From Myxococcales bacterium UBA1203 (GTDB lineage: Bacteria; Myxococcota; Myxococcia; Myxococcales; UBA5297), in contig DBXV01000018.1 of assembly GCA_002309695.1 (NCBI GenBank), positions 1-41,506 on the forward strand: 41,506 nucleotides of DNA, in the 5' to 3' direction. This document shows, piece after piece, positions 24,004 through 31,448 of this stretch (position 1 is its first letter; every line of letters begins with the position of its first letter). The notes under the pieces are model-generated. The model saw nothing but the letters and a program-made list of their open reading frames with translations, did no database searches and was not told the origin of the DNA. The position numbers and the translations under genes were made by a program.

Positions 24004-25335
24004 ATGAGCCCACATTCACAGCGTTCCGCAGCGATTTCCGCGGCCTTCCTCGCCGGCGCACTGGCCGCTGCAGTCCCTTCCGCATCGTCCGCGGCCGAAT
24101 ACAGCGGCTACGTGGACTTGGGCGTGGAGCAGCAGAAGACGGACTGGCTGATGCTGATTGAGCCGGGGTTTTCCATGCGTTCGGAGATGTTCGATCTGAA
24201 CATCGCGGTGCCGCTGCGCTTCGATTTGTCCGACTCCTTCAACATCTGGAAGAAGGACTGGGACCATCTGTCTGATGCCGGGCGCGTCCTGCGGAACGCG
24301 TCGCTCCGCATGAATGATGATGCCTTTCGGATGAAGCTGGGCGTCCTGACGCACACGTCGTTTGGCCACGGGACCATGGTCCAGGGATTCATCTCCTCCC
24401 TCGACCCCGACACCATGCCCATGGGCGCGAGCCTCTTCGTGCAGACGGGCGCCGTCACCGTCGAGGCCATGGCCAGCGACATTTTCGGGCCCGAAGTGTT
24501 CGGCGGCAGCGTCGCCGTGGAGCCCATCACGCTGACGGGGACGAATTACGACCGGCTGCACCTCATCGCCTCGTTTGTCGCCGACCCAAGTTCGCCCGGC
24601 GAATGGCACGAGGACGGGACCCACGACGGTTCGGAATGGGTCTTCATGTATGGCTTCGGCATCGACTGGGCGGTCATCCGCACGGACAAGTGGCAGCTGG
24701 CCCCCTATTTCGACGCCAACATCAACGGGCGGGGCTACGGCTTCCATCTGGGCCTCACCGCGGATTTCCTTCTGGACCCTGTGAAGCTGTCCTTCCGGGG
24801 CGAGTGGCGCTGGGCGAAGGCGCCGTATGCGCCGGACTACTTCGACCTAGCCTACACCATCGAGCGCAAGGACTGGTCGCCCTCCACCAGCCTGCCCGTG
24901 TCTCAGGCGCTGGCTCTGGACGAGTTCAATCTGCACCACTCGGGCAAGCTGGAAGTCCGCGCCGAATCAGGTCCCGTCAGCGCCACGGCGGTTTTCGCCG
25001 GCATCGGTCAGGGCCTCTTCAACAGCAGCATCGTGGTGAACGCCCACGTGAAGGACTTCGAGCTGTCCCTCTTTGGCGCGCTTCGCCATTTCAAGTTTGG
25101 CCACAATCCCGACCGCTCCATGGCTCTGGGCGAGCTGCGCTACCGCTTTCAGGAGTATTTCTACACGTGGCTGACTGTGGGGCAGCTCTACCGGTTCAAC
25201 AGCGACCACCGTGCGACGCCGCTGTTCCTCTGGTCCACAGGCGTGGGCGCGGCGTTTTTGCTTCAGCGCCAGACGCCCCGGAAGAGCGTCGCGGCCTCCA
25301 TCGACAGCAGCGGCAAGGCGGCCGGCGGCAGCTGA
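24004..25335 (+). CDS. Predicted outer-membrane beta-barrel protein
   Basis: A 443-residue protein that I do not recognise as a named family. Residues 1-30 are a signal peptide (hydrophobic AAFLAGALAAAVPSASSAAE, cleavage after an Ala). The rest alternates short amphipathic strands and turns, with many aromatic ends such as YFDANINGRGYGFHLGLTADFLL and YRFQEYFYTWLTVGQLYRF. This suggests a porin-like outer-membrane barrel. The ATG at 24004 has GGAGG five bases upstream; the frame opens earlier without one. Upstream at 23949-23958 is TTCGATGTAT, equal to the left half of the palindrome at 16661, so it may be linked to that regulator. A terminator follows. Confidence 0.7.
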   Translation: MSPHSQRSAAISAAFLAGALAAAVPSASSAAEYSGYVDLGVEQQKTDWLMLIEPGFSMRSEMFDLNIAVPLRFDLSDSFNIWKKDWDHLSDAGRVLRNASLRMNDDAFRMKLGVLTHTSFGHGTMVQGFISSLDPDTMPMGASLFVQTGAVTVEAMASDIFGPEVFGGSVAVEPITLTGTNYDRLHLIASFVADPSSPGEWHEDGTHDGSEWVFMYGFGIDWAVIRTDKWQLAPYFDANINGRGYGFHLGLTADFLLDPVKLSFRGEWRWAKAPYAPDYFDLAYTIERKDWSPSTSLPVSQALALDEFNLHHSGKLEVRAESGPVSATAVFAGIGQGLFNSSIVVNAHVKDFELSLFGALRHFKFGHNPDRSMALGELRYRFQEYFYTWLTVGQLYRFNSDHRATPLFLWSTGVGAAFLLQRQTPRKSVAASIDSSGKAAGGS

Positions 25336-25365
25336 CTCAGGCGTCAGAACGATTCGCGGACAAGA

Positions 25366-25398
25366 GGCATCCTTCCAGACGGAGGGATGCCTTTTTTT
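25366..25398 (+). terminator. Terminator of the outer-membrane protein gene
   Basis: GGCATCCTTCC (25366-25376) pairs with GGAGGGATGCC (25381-25391, one wobble) around AGAC, followed by seven T. The rest of the 302-base gap before the transporter gene holds only a weak promoter candidate: TTGCAT (25438-25443), and GCGCCGC before six T (25474-25479). Confidence 0.92.
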
Positions 25399-25637
25399 GT
25401 GTGCGGCGGAAGGCTCTCGCCCGCCTCTGGATGTCCCTTGCATTCACGCCGTGCCTGTGTTTGCCGGCGCCGCTTTTTTCAGAGGGGCGCCATTCCCTGG
25501 CTCGTGGTGCGGCGGCGCGGTGCGATGCCTTCATTCCGTGCTGCTGCCCGGGTCGGAATGCGCCCCTTTCGCTTTGACCGGCCGGCCTGCGCAGGGAGCG
25601 GCCGCCCGAGACTCAAGAGAGAGGAACGCGACACACG

Positions 25638-27221
25638 ATGTCAGACGAAGAAATCAGCGACAGCGGCGAAGTGGTTCAGGGCCCGGGCGCCTTTGAGCAG
25701 ATCAAGGGCATGACGGAGAATTTCTGGGTGGCCAACGCCATGGAGGCGCTGGAGCGCCTGGCCTACTTCGGCGTCCGGGCCGTCCTGCCCCTCTACATGG
25801 TGGGCGCGACCGGCATCGGCCTCGGGCTGAATTTCAGCGAGAAGGGCCTCATCTACATGATCTGGGCCCTGATTCAGTGCCTGCTGCCCATGATCTCCGG
25901 CGGCTTTGCCGACACCTATGGCTACAAGAAGAGCCTCTGCTGCGCCTTCAGCATCAACATCGTGGGCTACGTGGCCATGGCCTTTGCCACCGGCTTCTGG
26001 AGCATGCTGGGCGCCGCCTGCCTTATCGGCACGGGAACGGCCCTCTTCAAACCGCCCGTTCAGGGCGCAGTGGCCAAGTCGCTGAATGAAGAGAACAGCT
26101 CGCTGGGCTTCGGCCTCTTTTACTGGGTGGTGAACATCGGCGGCTTCATCGCGCCCATGGCCGCCAGCGCCCTCAGGGGCAACGAAAATGCCCCCAGTTG
26201 GAATCTCGTCTTCTTCGGCGCGGCACTCGTCACGGCGCTCAACTTCCTGCCCACGCTGATTTTCTTTGAGGAGCCGAAGCGCGACGGGAAAGAAGAAAAT
26301 GCCAAAGCTGAGAAGAAGTCGCCGATGCGCGTGCTCGTGGACACGGTGCTTATCCTCTGGCGCGACAAGCCGATGCTGAAGTTCCTGCTCATCACGTCGG
26401 GCTTCTGGTTCATGTTTATGCAGCTGTGGGATCTGTTTCCCAATTTCCTCGAAGAGTGGGTGGACACCCGTGACGTGGGTACTTTCCTGTCGGGCCTGCC
26501 GCTCATCGGCCAGACGGATTTCGTGAAGGGTCTGCTGACGGCCTCGGGCGCGGCCAAGCCGGAAATCCTCATCAACATCGACTCGTTCGTCATCATCCTC
26601 CTGGTGATTCCCCTCTCTGCGCTCTCCAAGCGCTACTCGATGATGACCTCGCTCGTGGTGGGCATGATCGTTTCGCTCGTTGGCTTCGTCCTGACGGGCA
26701 TGACGATGGTGGGGGGCATCGCAGCGCTGGCGATTTTCCTCTTCGCCATCGGCGAAATCATCTGCTCGCCCAAGTTCAATGAGTTCATCGGCATGGCGGC
26801 GCCGGCGGACAAGAAGGCGATTTACATGGGCTTCGCCAACATCCCCTTCGCCATTGGCTGGGCCGCGGGGAACGGCATCTCCGGCGTGCTTTACGACGCC
26901 CTCAGCAGCAAGGACGTGATGGTGCGCAGGCTCCTGGACGGCAAGGTGGCCGAAATTGCCGTCAAGGGTGAGGACGGCGCCATTCAGATGGTGAAGCTGG
27001 CCGAGGCCAAGGGCGCGCCGCTCTACGAGAAGGCGGTCGAAGTCCTCGGATACGCAGACAACGCCGCGCTCAATCAGGACCTCTGGGCGGCCAATCATCC
27101 CTGGATCATCTGGCCCATCCTCGGCGCGGTGGGGCTCGCCTCGCTCATCGGCATGGTTGTCATGCACAATCGGGCTCAGGCGCAGGCTGCGGCGGGAGAG
27201 GATGCGAATACCGTCGGCTGA
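25638..27221 (+). CDS. POT/PTR2-family proton-dependent peptide transporter
   Basis: A 527-residue inner-membrane carrier of the major facilitator superfamily. The POT hallmark ExxER is present (MEALERLAYFGVRA), followed by GGFADTYGYKKS between helices 2 and 3, GTGTALFKPPVQG and FYWVVNIGGFIAPM. About 12 hydrophobic helices are visible, with a charged loop (KRDGKEENAKAEKKS) in the middle. A soluble segment of roughly 70 residues near 430-500 before the last helix is longer than usual. Such carriers import di- and tripeptides with protons, and a peptide-based diet fits the other catabolic genes. AGAGGAAC lies before the ATG. Substrate specificity is not readable. Confidence 0.88.
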   Translation: MSDEEISDSGEVVQGPGAFEQIKGMTENFWVANAMEALERLAYFGVRAVLPLYMVGATGIGLGLNFSEKGLIYMIWALIQCLLPMISGGFADTYGYKKSLCCAFSINIVGYVAMAFATGFWSMLGAACLIGTGTALFKPPVQGAVAKSLNEENSSLGFGLFYWVVNIGGFIAPMAASALRGNENAPSWNLVFFGAALVTALNFLPTLIFFEEPKRDGKEENAKAEKKSPMRVLVDTVLILWRDKPMLKFLLITSGFWFMFMQLWDLFPNFLEEWVDTRDVGTFLSGLPLIGQTDFVKGLLTASGAAKPEILINIDSFVIILLVIPLSALSKRYSMMTSLVVGMIVSLVGFVLTGMTMVGGIAALAIFLFAIGEIICSPKFNEFIGMAAPADKKAIYMGFANIPFAIGWAAGNGISGVLYDALSSKDVMVRRLLDGKVAEIAVKGEDGAIQMVKLAEAKGAPLYEKAVEVLGYADNAALNQDLWAANHPWIIWPILGAVGLASLIGMVVMHNRAQAQAAAGEDANTVG

Positions 27222-27245
27222 TTCGATCGCGGATCGGAAGGCATC

Positions 27246-27282
27246 AAAAAAGGCTCCGGACAGCGTGTTCCGGGGCCTTTTT
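27246..27282. terminator. Bidirectional terminator between convergent genes
   Basis: GGCTCCGGA (27252-27260) pairs with TCCGGGGCC (27269-27277) with A-run and T-run on either side. It serves the transporter gene (plus) and the TIGR04552-like gene (minus). Confidence 0.9.
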
Positions 27283-27321
27283 CATTTGGGCAAAGGGGGG
27301 AAATTCAGAGGCGGCGGCGCG

Positions 27322-28500
27322 CTACTCCTCGCTGTCTTCCAGCTCTTCCTCCTCGTAGTCCCCGGTCCAGTCCTGCATCTCGGGCAGCCGCGCCAGACCC
27401 TTGGGAACGACCAGACCGCGGGAGAGCCGTGTGAGCACTTTCTGGCGCTGGCGCTCCTTGTAGCGGTCGTGGCTGTTCTCGCCGCGCTCGTTTTCTTCGG
27501 CCTGCGCCTCGTCAACCATCTGGAATTCCACCCAGTTGAAGACGGTGCGCGGCCGGTCGGGCCTGGGGTCATCGGCAGGCAGGAAAGCGTCGATGCGGAC
27601 GGGCATATCCACGACGAAATTGAGGACGCGGAAGCTCTTGCCGGAGAAGGGGTTCATCGTCTGCGCCACGTCCCTCGCCTGCTCGATGGGCTCCTGGAGT
27701 GAAGGCCCCAGCGCGCGCAGGTTGTCGTGTTCGGCGACCATCTTCTCGAAGTCGATGAGCGAGTTTTCGGTCTGGCTGGGGACAACCAGCGTGAACGGGA
27801 AGAGCGTCCGCAACAGGTAGTCGAGCACCAGAACCACGTCTTCACGCTTCTTCGTGACGATGCGGTAGCGGACCCGGTCGTAAACCTGCGCCGCCACCGT
27901 GTCCCGCTTGGCGATGACCTTGGTGATGAGCGAGTGCTGCGTTTTGAGGCTCCCGCTGGCCTCGACGATGGGGCAGCCGCGGCTCTTCATGTCGCTGAGC
28001 GTGCGCATGATGCGGTCATCGACCGTGCGGGCCAGCGCCTGCGTCGCCACGGGCGTTCGGGCGAGGAGCTCGCGGCCCTCCATGTGATGAATCACGTAAA
28101 CAATCTTGAGAATGATGCAGGCGATTTTCCGGTAGAGCCCCGGCCGGCGGGGATGGCGTCCGGAGGCGTAGAGGAACAGGTCCTGAACTTCGAAGGGTTC
28201 GGCCACCGCGTCGGCGATTCGGTAGTGGTAGGTGGAGCGCAGGTAGTCCACCGCCTCCTTGAGCAGCCGCCGCATCAGCGCCCTGTCGTTCGCGTCGTCG
28301 TGTTCCAGAAGGTGCAGCCTGAGGAAGTCATCCACCTGCGAGCGGCTGGAAAAATTAAGGTGGCGCCAGTCAACCACCGAGTCGCCCCGGAGAATCAGCC
28401 TCAGCTGCTCCAGCTCCCGAAGTCCCAGCTCGTCCATGGTGTGGAAGGGCGGCAGGTCTGTCTGCTGTCCGTCAAAATTGTCGAAGGTGCCGAAAGACAA
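27322..28500 (-). CDS. TIGR04552-like protein, RelA/SpoT-like region
   Basis: A 392-residue protein. The N-terminal motif DELGLRELEQLRLILRGDSVVDWRHLNF and the overall length match what I recall of the TIGR04552 family of myxobacteria and relatives. The centre (VYDRVRYRIVTKKREDVVLVLDYLLRTLFPF) resembles the fold of RelA/SpoT nucleotidyltransferases, but I cannot confirm catalytic residues. The C-terminus is acidic (DYEEEELEDSEE). The start appears to be TTG at 28500 with GAGGCG just upstream; an ATG at 28437 is the alternative and would remove 21 residues. It follows the phasin-like gene on the same strand. The function is unknown. Confidence 0.6.
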   Translation of the reverse strand: MSFGTFDNFDGQQTDLPPFHTMDELGLRELEQLRLILRGDSVVDWRHLNFSSRSQVDDFLRLHLLEHDDANDRALMRRLLKEAVDYLRSTYHYRIADAVAEPFEVQDLFLYASGRHPRRPGLYRKIACIILKIVYVIHHMEGRELLARTPVATQALARTVDDRIMRTLSDMKSRGCPIVEASGSLKTQHSLITKVIAKRDTVAAQVYDRVRYRIVTKKREDVVLVLDYLLRTLFPFTLVVPSQTENSLIDFEKMVAEHDNLRALGPSLQEPIEQARDVAQTMNPFSGKSFRVLNFVVDMPVRIDAFLPADDPRPDRPRTVFNWVEFQMVDEAQAEENERGENSHDRYKERQRQKVLTRLSRGLVVPKGLARLPEMQDWTGDYEEEELEDSEE

Positions 28501-28556
28501 GTGCGCCTCGATTCAGGGTCAGGGAGCGGATGCGTTCCCGGGGCGGGCGTGGTGCC

Positions 28557-28579
28557 AAAAAAACCGGCCGCCTGGCGGC
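28557..28579 (-). terminator. Possible terminator between phasin-like and TIGR04552-like genes
   Basis: GCCGC/GCGGC around a three-base loop is followed on the minus strand by CGG and seven T. It could end the short upstream transcript, or be the start-proximal T-run of a promoter for the next gene. Confidence 0.4.
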
Positions 28580-28635
28580 AGCCGCTGAAAATGTCCGTCC
28601 GGAAATGCGTGCGGGGCCGGCGGACGCGCGATGTT

Positions 28636-28962
28636 TTACGCCTGCTCGCTGTCGTCGTGAGCGCAGCCGCAGTTCTTCTCGGAGAGCTTCTGGATGCTCT
28701 TCTCGATGCGGTCGATGGACTGCTCCAGGCTGTCCAGCTTGTTCTTCAGGCTTTCGACGTCGTCGGTCGAGGGCAGGCTCATGGCCGACAGTGCGATGCG
28801 CACGTGCTTGTCCACGACGCCTTTGGCCTTGAGCGAGTTGTTGACCACGCTCTGAACCGCCTGGGTGAAGGTTTCGTTGCTCAGAAGCTGCTGAGTAATC
28901 TTGTTCAGCTGGTCTTCGCCGAGTTCGACCATGCGCTTGATGACGGGGGAATCGGTAATCAT
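28636..28962 (-). CDS. Small phasin-like coiled-coil protein
   Basis: A 108-residue protein. Residues 10-60 are amphipathic helix (LGEDQLNKITQQLLSNETFTQAVQSVV). Residues 67-98 form a heptad coiled coil (VESLKNKLDSLEQSIDRIEKSIQKLSEK), ending in a short Cys/His tail (CGCAHDD). Similar small proteins with the phrase ALSAMSLPSTDDVE occur in deltaproteobacteria and are sometimes called phasin-like. No polyhydroxyalkanoate synthase is in the window, so a granule role is not supported. AGGAG lies nine bases before the ATG. Its promoter region shares a 21-base segment with that of the zinc-ribbon gene. Confidence 0.7.
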   Translation of the reverse strand: MITDSPVIKRMVELGEDQLNKITQQLLSNETFTQAVQSVVNNSLKAKGVVDKHVRIALSAMSLPSTDDVESLKNKLDSLEQSIDRIEKSIQKLSEKNCGCAHDDSEQA

Positions 28963-29048
28963 GGGAATGAGCTCCTCTCTTGGGGCTGTTTTGTGGAAAA
29001 GACTGATTCCGGGGCGTGAAAGCGGCCCGGCCCTCTGAAAAGCGGCGG

Positions 29049-29077
29049 CTTCTAGCCGTTTTTGGGCGGCGCAAAAA
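29049..29077 (-). promoter_or_regulatory. Promoter of the phasin-like gene
   Basis: On the minus strand TTTTTG (29072-29077), 17 bases, TAGAAG (29049-29054), CCGCCGC and four T. The -10 and downstream part are identical to 19887-19907. It is divergent from the nnr promoter in a 326-base gap that shows no other gene. Confidence 0.45.
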
Positions 29078-29135
29078 AGAGGGAATTGGGCAGCCGCTGA
29101 AAAACGTTCCCTGAAAGCCGCCTGCCGGCGCCAGG

Positions 29136-29165
29136 TTGCCGTCCCGGATGGGGCGCATGTAAGGG
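29136..29165 (+). promoter_or_regulatory. nnr operon promoter
   Basis: TTGCCG (29136-29141), 18 bases, TAAGGG (29160-29165), GCCGCCC, then five T (29173-29177). Confidence 0.5.
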
Positions 29166-29288
29166 GCCGCCCTTTTTGGCTGCCGGGCAGAGCAGGGGGA
29201 AATCCGGCCGCCGCGTCCCCGCCCGCTGAGTCCGGTGAAGATGAAGCTGATTTTCCGGAGCGCGGGTCAGACAGAAGAAAGGCACCGC

Positions 29289-30848
29289 ATGGCGATCCGC
29301 ATCGTGAGCCGCGCCCGCATGCGCCGGGCAGACGAGGAGACCATCCAGCGCATCGGCATTCCCGAGATGGTGCTGATGGAAAACGCGGGTGCCGCGCTGG
29401 CGAATCTCGTTCTGGAGAAGCTGGCGCCTTTATCCGGCCGGGCGGCTGTCCTCTGTGGTCCGGGGAACAACGGCGGTGACGGCCTGGTGGTGCTGCGGCG
29501 CCTTCGTCAGGCCGGTGCGCGCGCCTTTGGCGTTCTGCTGTCGTCGTCGATGAAGGGCGCCGCGGGGATGAACCTCTCCATTGCGCGTCAGCTGGGGCTG
29601 GAACTGCGCGTGTGGCCGGAGGGTGCCTCTGAAATCACTGCTCTCGGACCGGGGGACGTGGTGCTGGATGCGGTTTTCGGGACCGGGGGCACGCGGCCGC
29701 CTGCCGGTGAGGCGCTGAAAATGATTGGCGCCGTCAATGAAGCCCGCGGCCGCGGTGCCTGCGTCATTTCGGCGGACATGCCGTCGGGGCTTCTGGAGAC
29801 TGGGCCCGACAGTGCCGCACTTTCTGTGCGCGCCCATCTGACGGGCACGCTTGGATGGATGAAGCGGGAGCTGACCACGGGGCCCGGCGCGCTGGCGGCC
29901 GGTGAAGTGCGCGTGCTCGATATCGGCATTCCCGAAGCGGCCCTTGAGACGTCCGCCGGAGAGGAGGCGGAGGGCTGGCTTCTGAACGCTGACGATGGCC
30001 CCGGGCTGCTGCCTGTGCGCTCGCTCGATTTTCACAAGGGCAATGCCGGCCACGTGCTGGTGATGGCCGGCGCTCCGGGAAAGTCGGGGGCTGCCTCCAT
30101 GGCGGCGCTTGCCGCGCTCAGGTCCGGTGCCGGGCTGGTGACGGCCGCAGGCAGAGAGGGGAGCGTCGCCGCGGTTCAGTCCAGGGATGCTGCGCTCATG
30201 GGACTGCCGCTCAAAGGTGAGGGACCTTTCAATGAACAGGATCTGCCCGCCGTTCTCGATGCTCTGAAGAGCCGGGACATGCTGGTGATTGGTCCGGGAA
30301 TGGAGCGCGGCGAAGGTTCCGGCCGCTTTCTCGCGGGTCTGCTCGACGGGCTTCCCGTTCCGGCGGTTCTCGACGCGGACGCGCTCAATGTTCTGGCTTC
30401 GTCGGACGAGGCCATGGACGCCCTGCGCCGCGCGGCCCGCCCGCTGATTCTCACGCCGCATCCTTTGGAGATGACCCGCCTGACAAAAAAGAGCGTGAGC
30501 GAGATTCAGGGAAATCGCATCGGCGAGGCCTGCCGCTTTGCCGAAGAGAACGCTGTGACGCTGGTGCTCAAGGGCTTTCGGACGGTGACTGCCTTTCCCG
30601 ACGGCAGTTTCCGCGTCTGTTCCACAGGCTGTCCGGGCATGGCCGCGGCGGGCACCGGCGACGTTCTGGCGGGATGCATCGCGGCGCTGGCGCTCCAGAC
30701 CGAAGACATGAACCGGGGCGTTTTGGCCGCTGTTCTGGCGCATGGGCTTTCCGGAGAGCTGGCCGCGCAGAAGACGGGGCAGCTGGGGCTGACAGCTGCG
30801 GATGTGCTGAATGGGCTGGGGCTGGTCTGGGCGCGGTGGCGGCGCTAA
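29289..30848 (+). CDS. nnr: Bifunctional NAD(P)H-hydrate epimerase / ADP-dependent dehydratase
   Basis: A 519-residue metabolite-repair enzyme that restores damaged NAD(P)H. The N-terminal epimerase domain (1-220) has MENAGAALA, GPGNNGGDGLV and SADMPSGL. The C-terminal ribokinase-like dehydratase domain (235-519) has KGNAGHVLVMAGAPGKSGAA, VIGPGMERGE, VLDADALNVL, LTPHPLEMTRL, LVLKGFRT and the catalytic GTGDVLAG. Both domains look complete. The ATG at 29289 is preceded by AAAGG; the frame opens 18 codons earlier without a site. It heads a group with tsaE, as in many bacteria. Confidence 0.97.
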   Translation: MAIRIVSRARMRRADEETIQRIGIPEMVLMENAGAALANLVLEKLAPLSGRAAVLCGPGNNGGDGLVVLRRLRQAGARAFGVLLSSSMKGAAGMNLSIARQLGLELRVWPEGASEITALGPGDVVLDAVFGTGGTRPPAGEALKMIGAVNEARGRGACVISADMPSGLLETGPDSAALSVRAHLTGTLGWMKRELTTGPGALAAGEVRVLDIGIPEAALETSAGEEAEGWLLNADDGPGLLPVRSLDFHKGNAGHVLVMAGAPGKSGAASMAALAALRSGAGLVTAAGREGSVAAVQSRDAALMGLPLKGEGPFNEQDLPAVLDALKSRDMLVIGPGMERGEGSGRFLAGLLDGLPVPAVLDADALNVLASSDEAMDALRRAARPLILTPHPLEMTRLTKKSVSEIQGNRIGEACRFAEENAVTLVLKGFRTVTAFPDGSFRVCSTGCPGMAAAGTGDVLAGCIAALALQTEDMNRGVLAAVLAHGLSGELAAQKTGQLGLTAADVLNGLGLVWARWRR

Positions 30849-30851
30849 GGG
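30822..30851 (+). promoter_or_regulatory. Internal promoter candidate overlapping the nnr stop
   Basis: CTGGTC (30822-30827), 18 bases, TAAGGG (30846-30851), CGCGCCC and five T. The TAA of the -10 is the stop codon of nnr. It would serve tsaE and the two genes after it. Confidence 0.4.
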
Positions 30852-30917
30852 CGCGCCCTTTTTCGCGGGCGGGGACAGGGCTTTGCCGGCCGGTCCCCGA
30901 TTCGGACATCGAATCCA

Positions 30918-31448
30918 ATGGACAAAATCAGAAGGGCCTCCGTGACGGTTCCGACGGCGGATGCCATGCGGGCTTTGGGCGAGCGGATTGGCCGGGAGCT
31001 GCGTCCCGGGGATTTTTTTGGACTGACCGGGGGGCTCGGTGCGGGAAAGACCGTTCTCGTGCAGGGCATCTGTCAGGGGTGCGGCATCGACAGCCGTCAG
31101 GTGCTGAGCCCCACCTTCACCATCGTCGCCAGCCATCAGGGCCGCTTCACTGTCCATCACGCGGATTTCTACCGGCTGGGCGATCCGGACGAGCTGTACG
31201 CCACCGGCTTCGATGACCTGGTGAACAGCGAGAGTGCCGTCCTCGTGGAGTGGGTCGATCAGGTGCCCGAGGCACTGCCGCCTGAGCACGTGCGCGTTCA
31301 CATCGAGGGCTGCGGCGATGCTGAGCGCCGCGTCGATTTTTCATTCACGGGCGGGCGTTTCGCGGGGCGCTTCACCTGGATGCAGCCCGGGGACGCATCG
31401 GATGACGTTCCTGCCCTTCGCGCCCAATCAGGGGAGGCAGAAAAATGA
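30918..31448 (+). CDS. tsaE: tRNA threonylcarbamoyladenosine biosynthesis ATPase TsaE
   Basis: A 176-residue P-loop ATPase that works with TsaB and TsaD to make t6A in ANN-decoding tRNAs. The Walker A motif is GGLGAGKT (38-45), followed by LSPTFTIV, HHADFYRL and VLVEWVDQVPEALP, all typical. It has about 25 C-terminal residues beyond the usual end. No Shine-Dalgarno sequence precedes the ATG; instead a perfect inverted repeat GATTCG-N5-CGAATC (30899-30915) ends two bases before it. Its last codons overlap the DUF6178 gene (ATGA), suggesting coupled translation. Confidence 0.96.
   Translation: MDKIRRASVTVPTADAMRALGERIGRELRPGDFFGLTGGLGAGKTVLVQGICQGCGIDSRQVLSPTFTIVASHQGRFTVHHADFYRLGDPDELYATGFDDLVNSESAVLVEWVDQVPEALPPEHVRVHIEGCGDAERRVDFSFTGGRFAGRFTWMQPGDASDDVPALRAQSGEAEK

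Noticed and set aside
27222..27245. TTCGATCGCGGATCGGAA as another copy of the shared palindrome
   Set aside because: It is GC-rich, only 18 bases long and lies downstream of a gene in a convergent gap.
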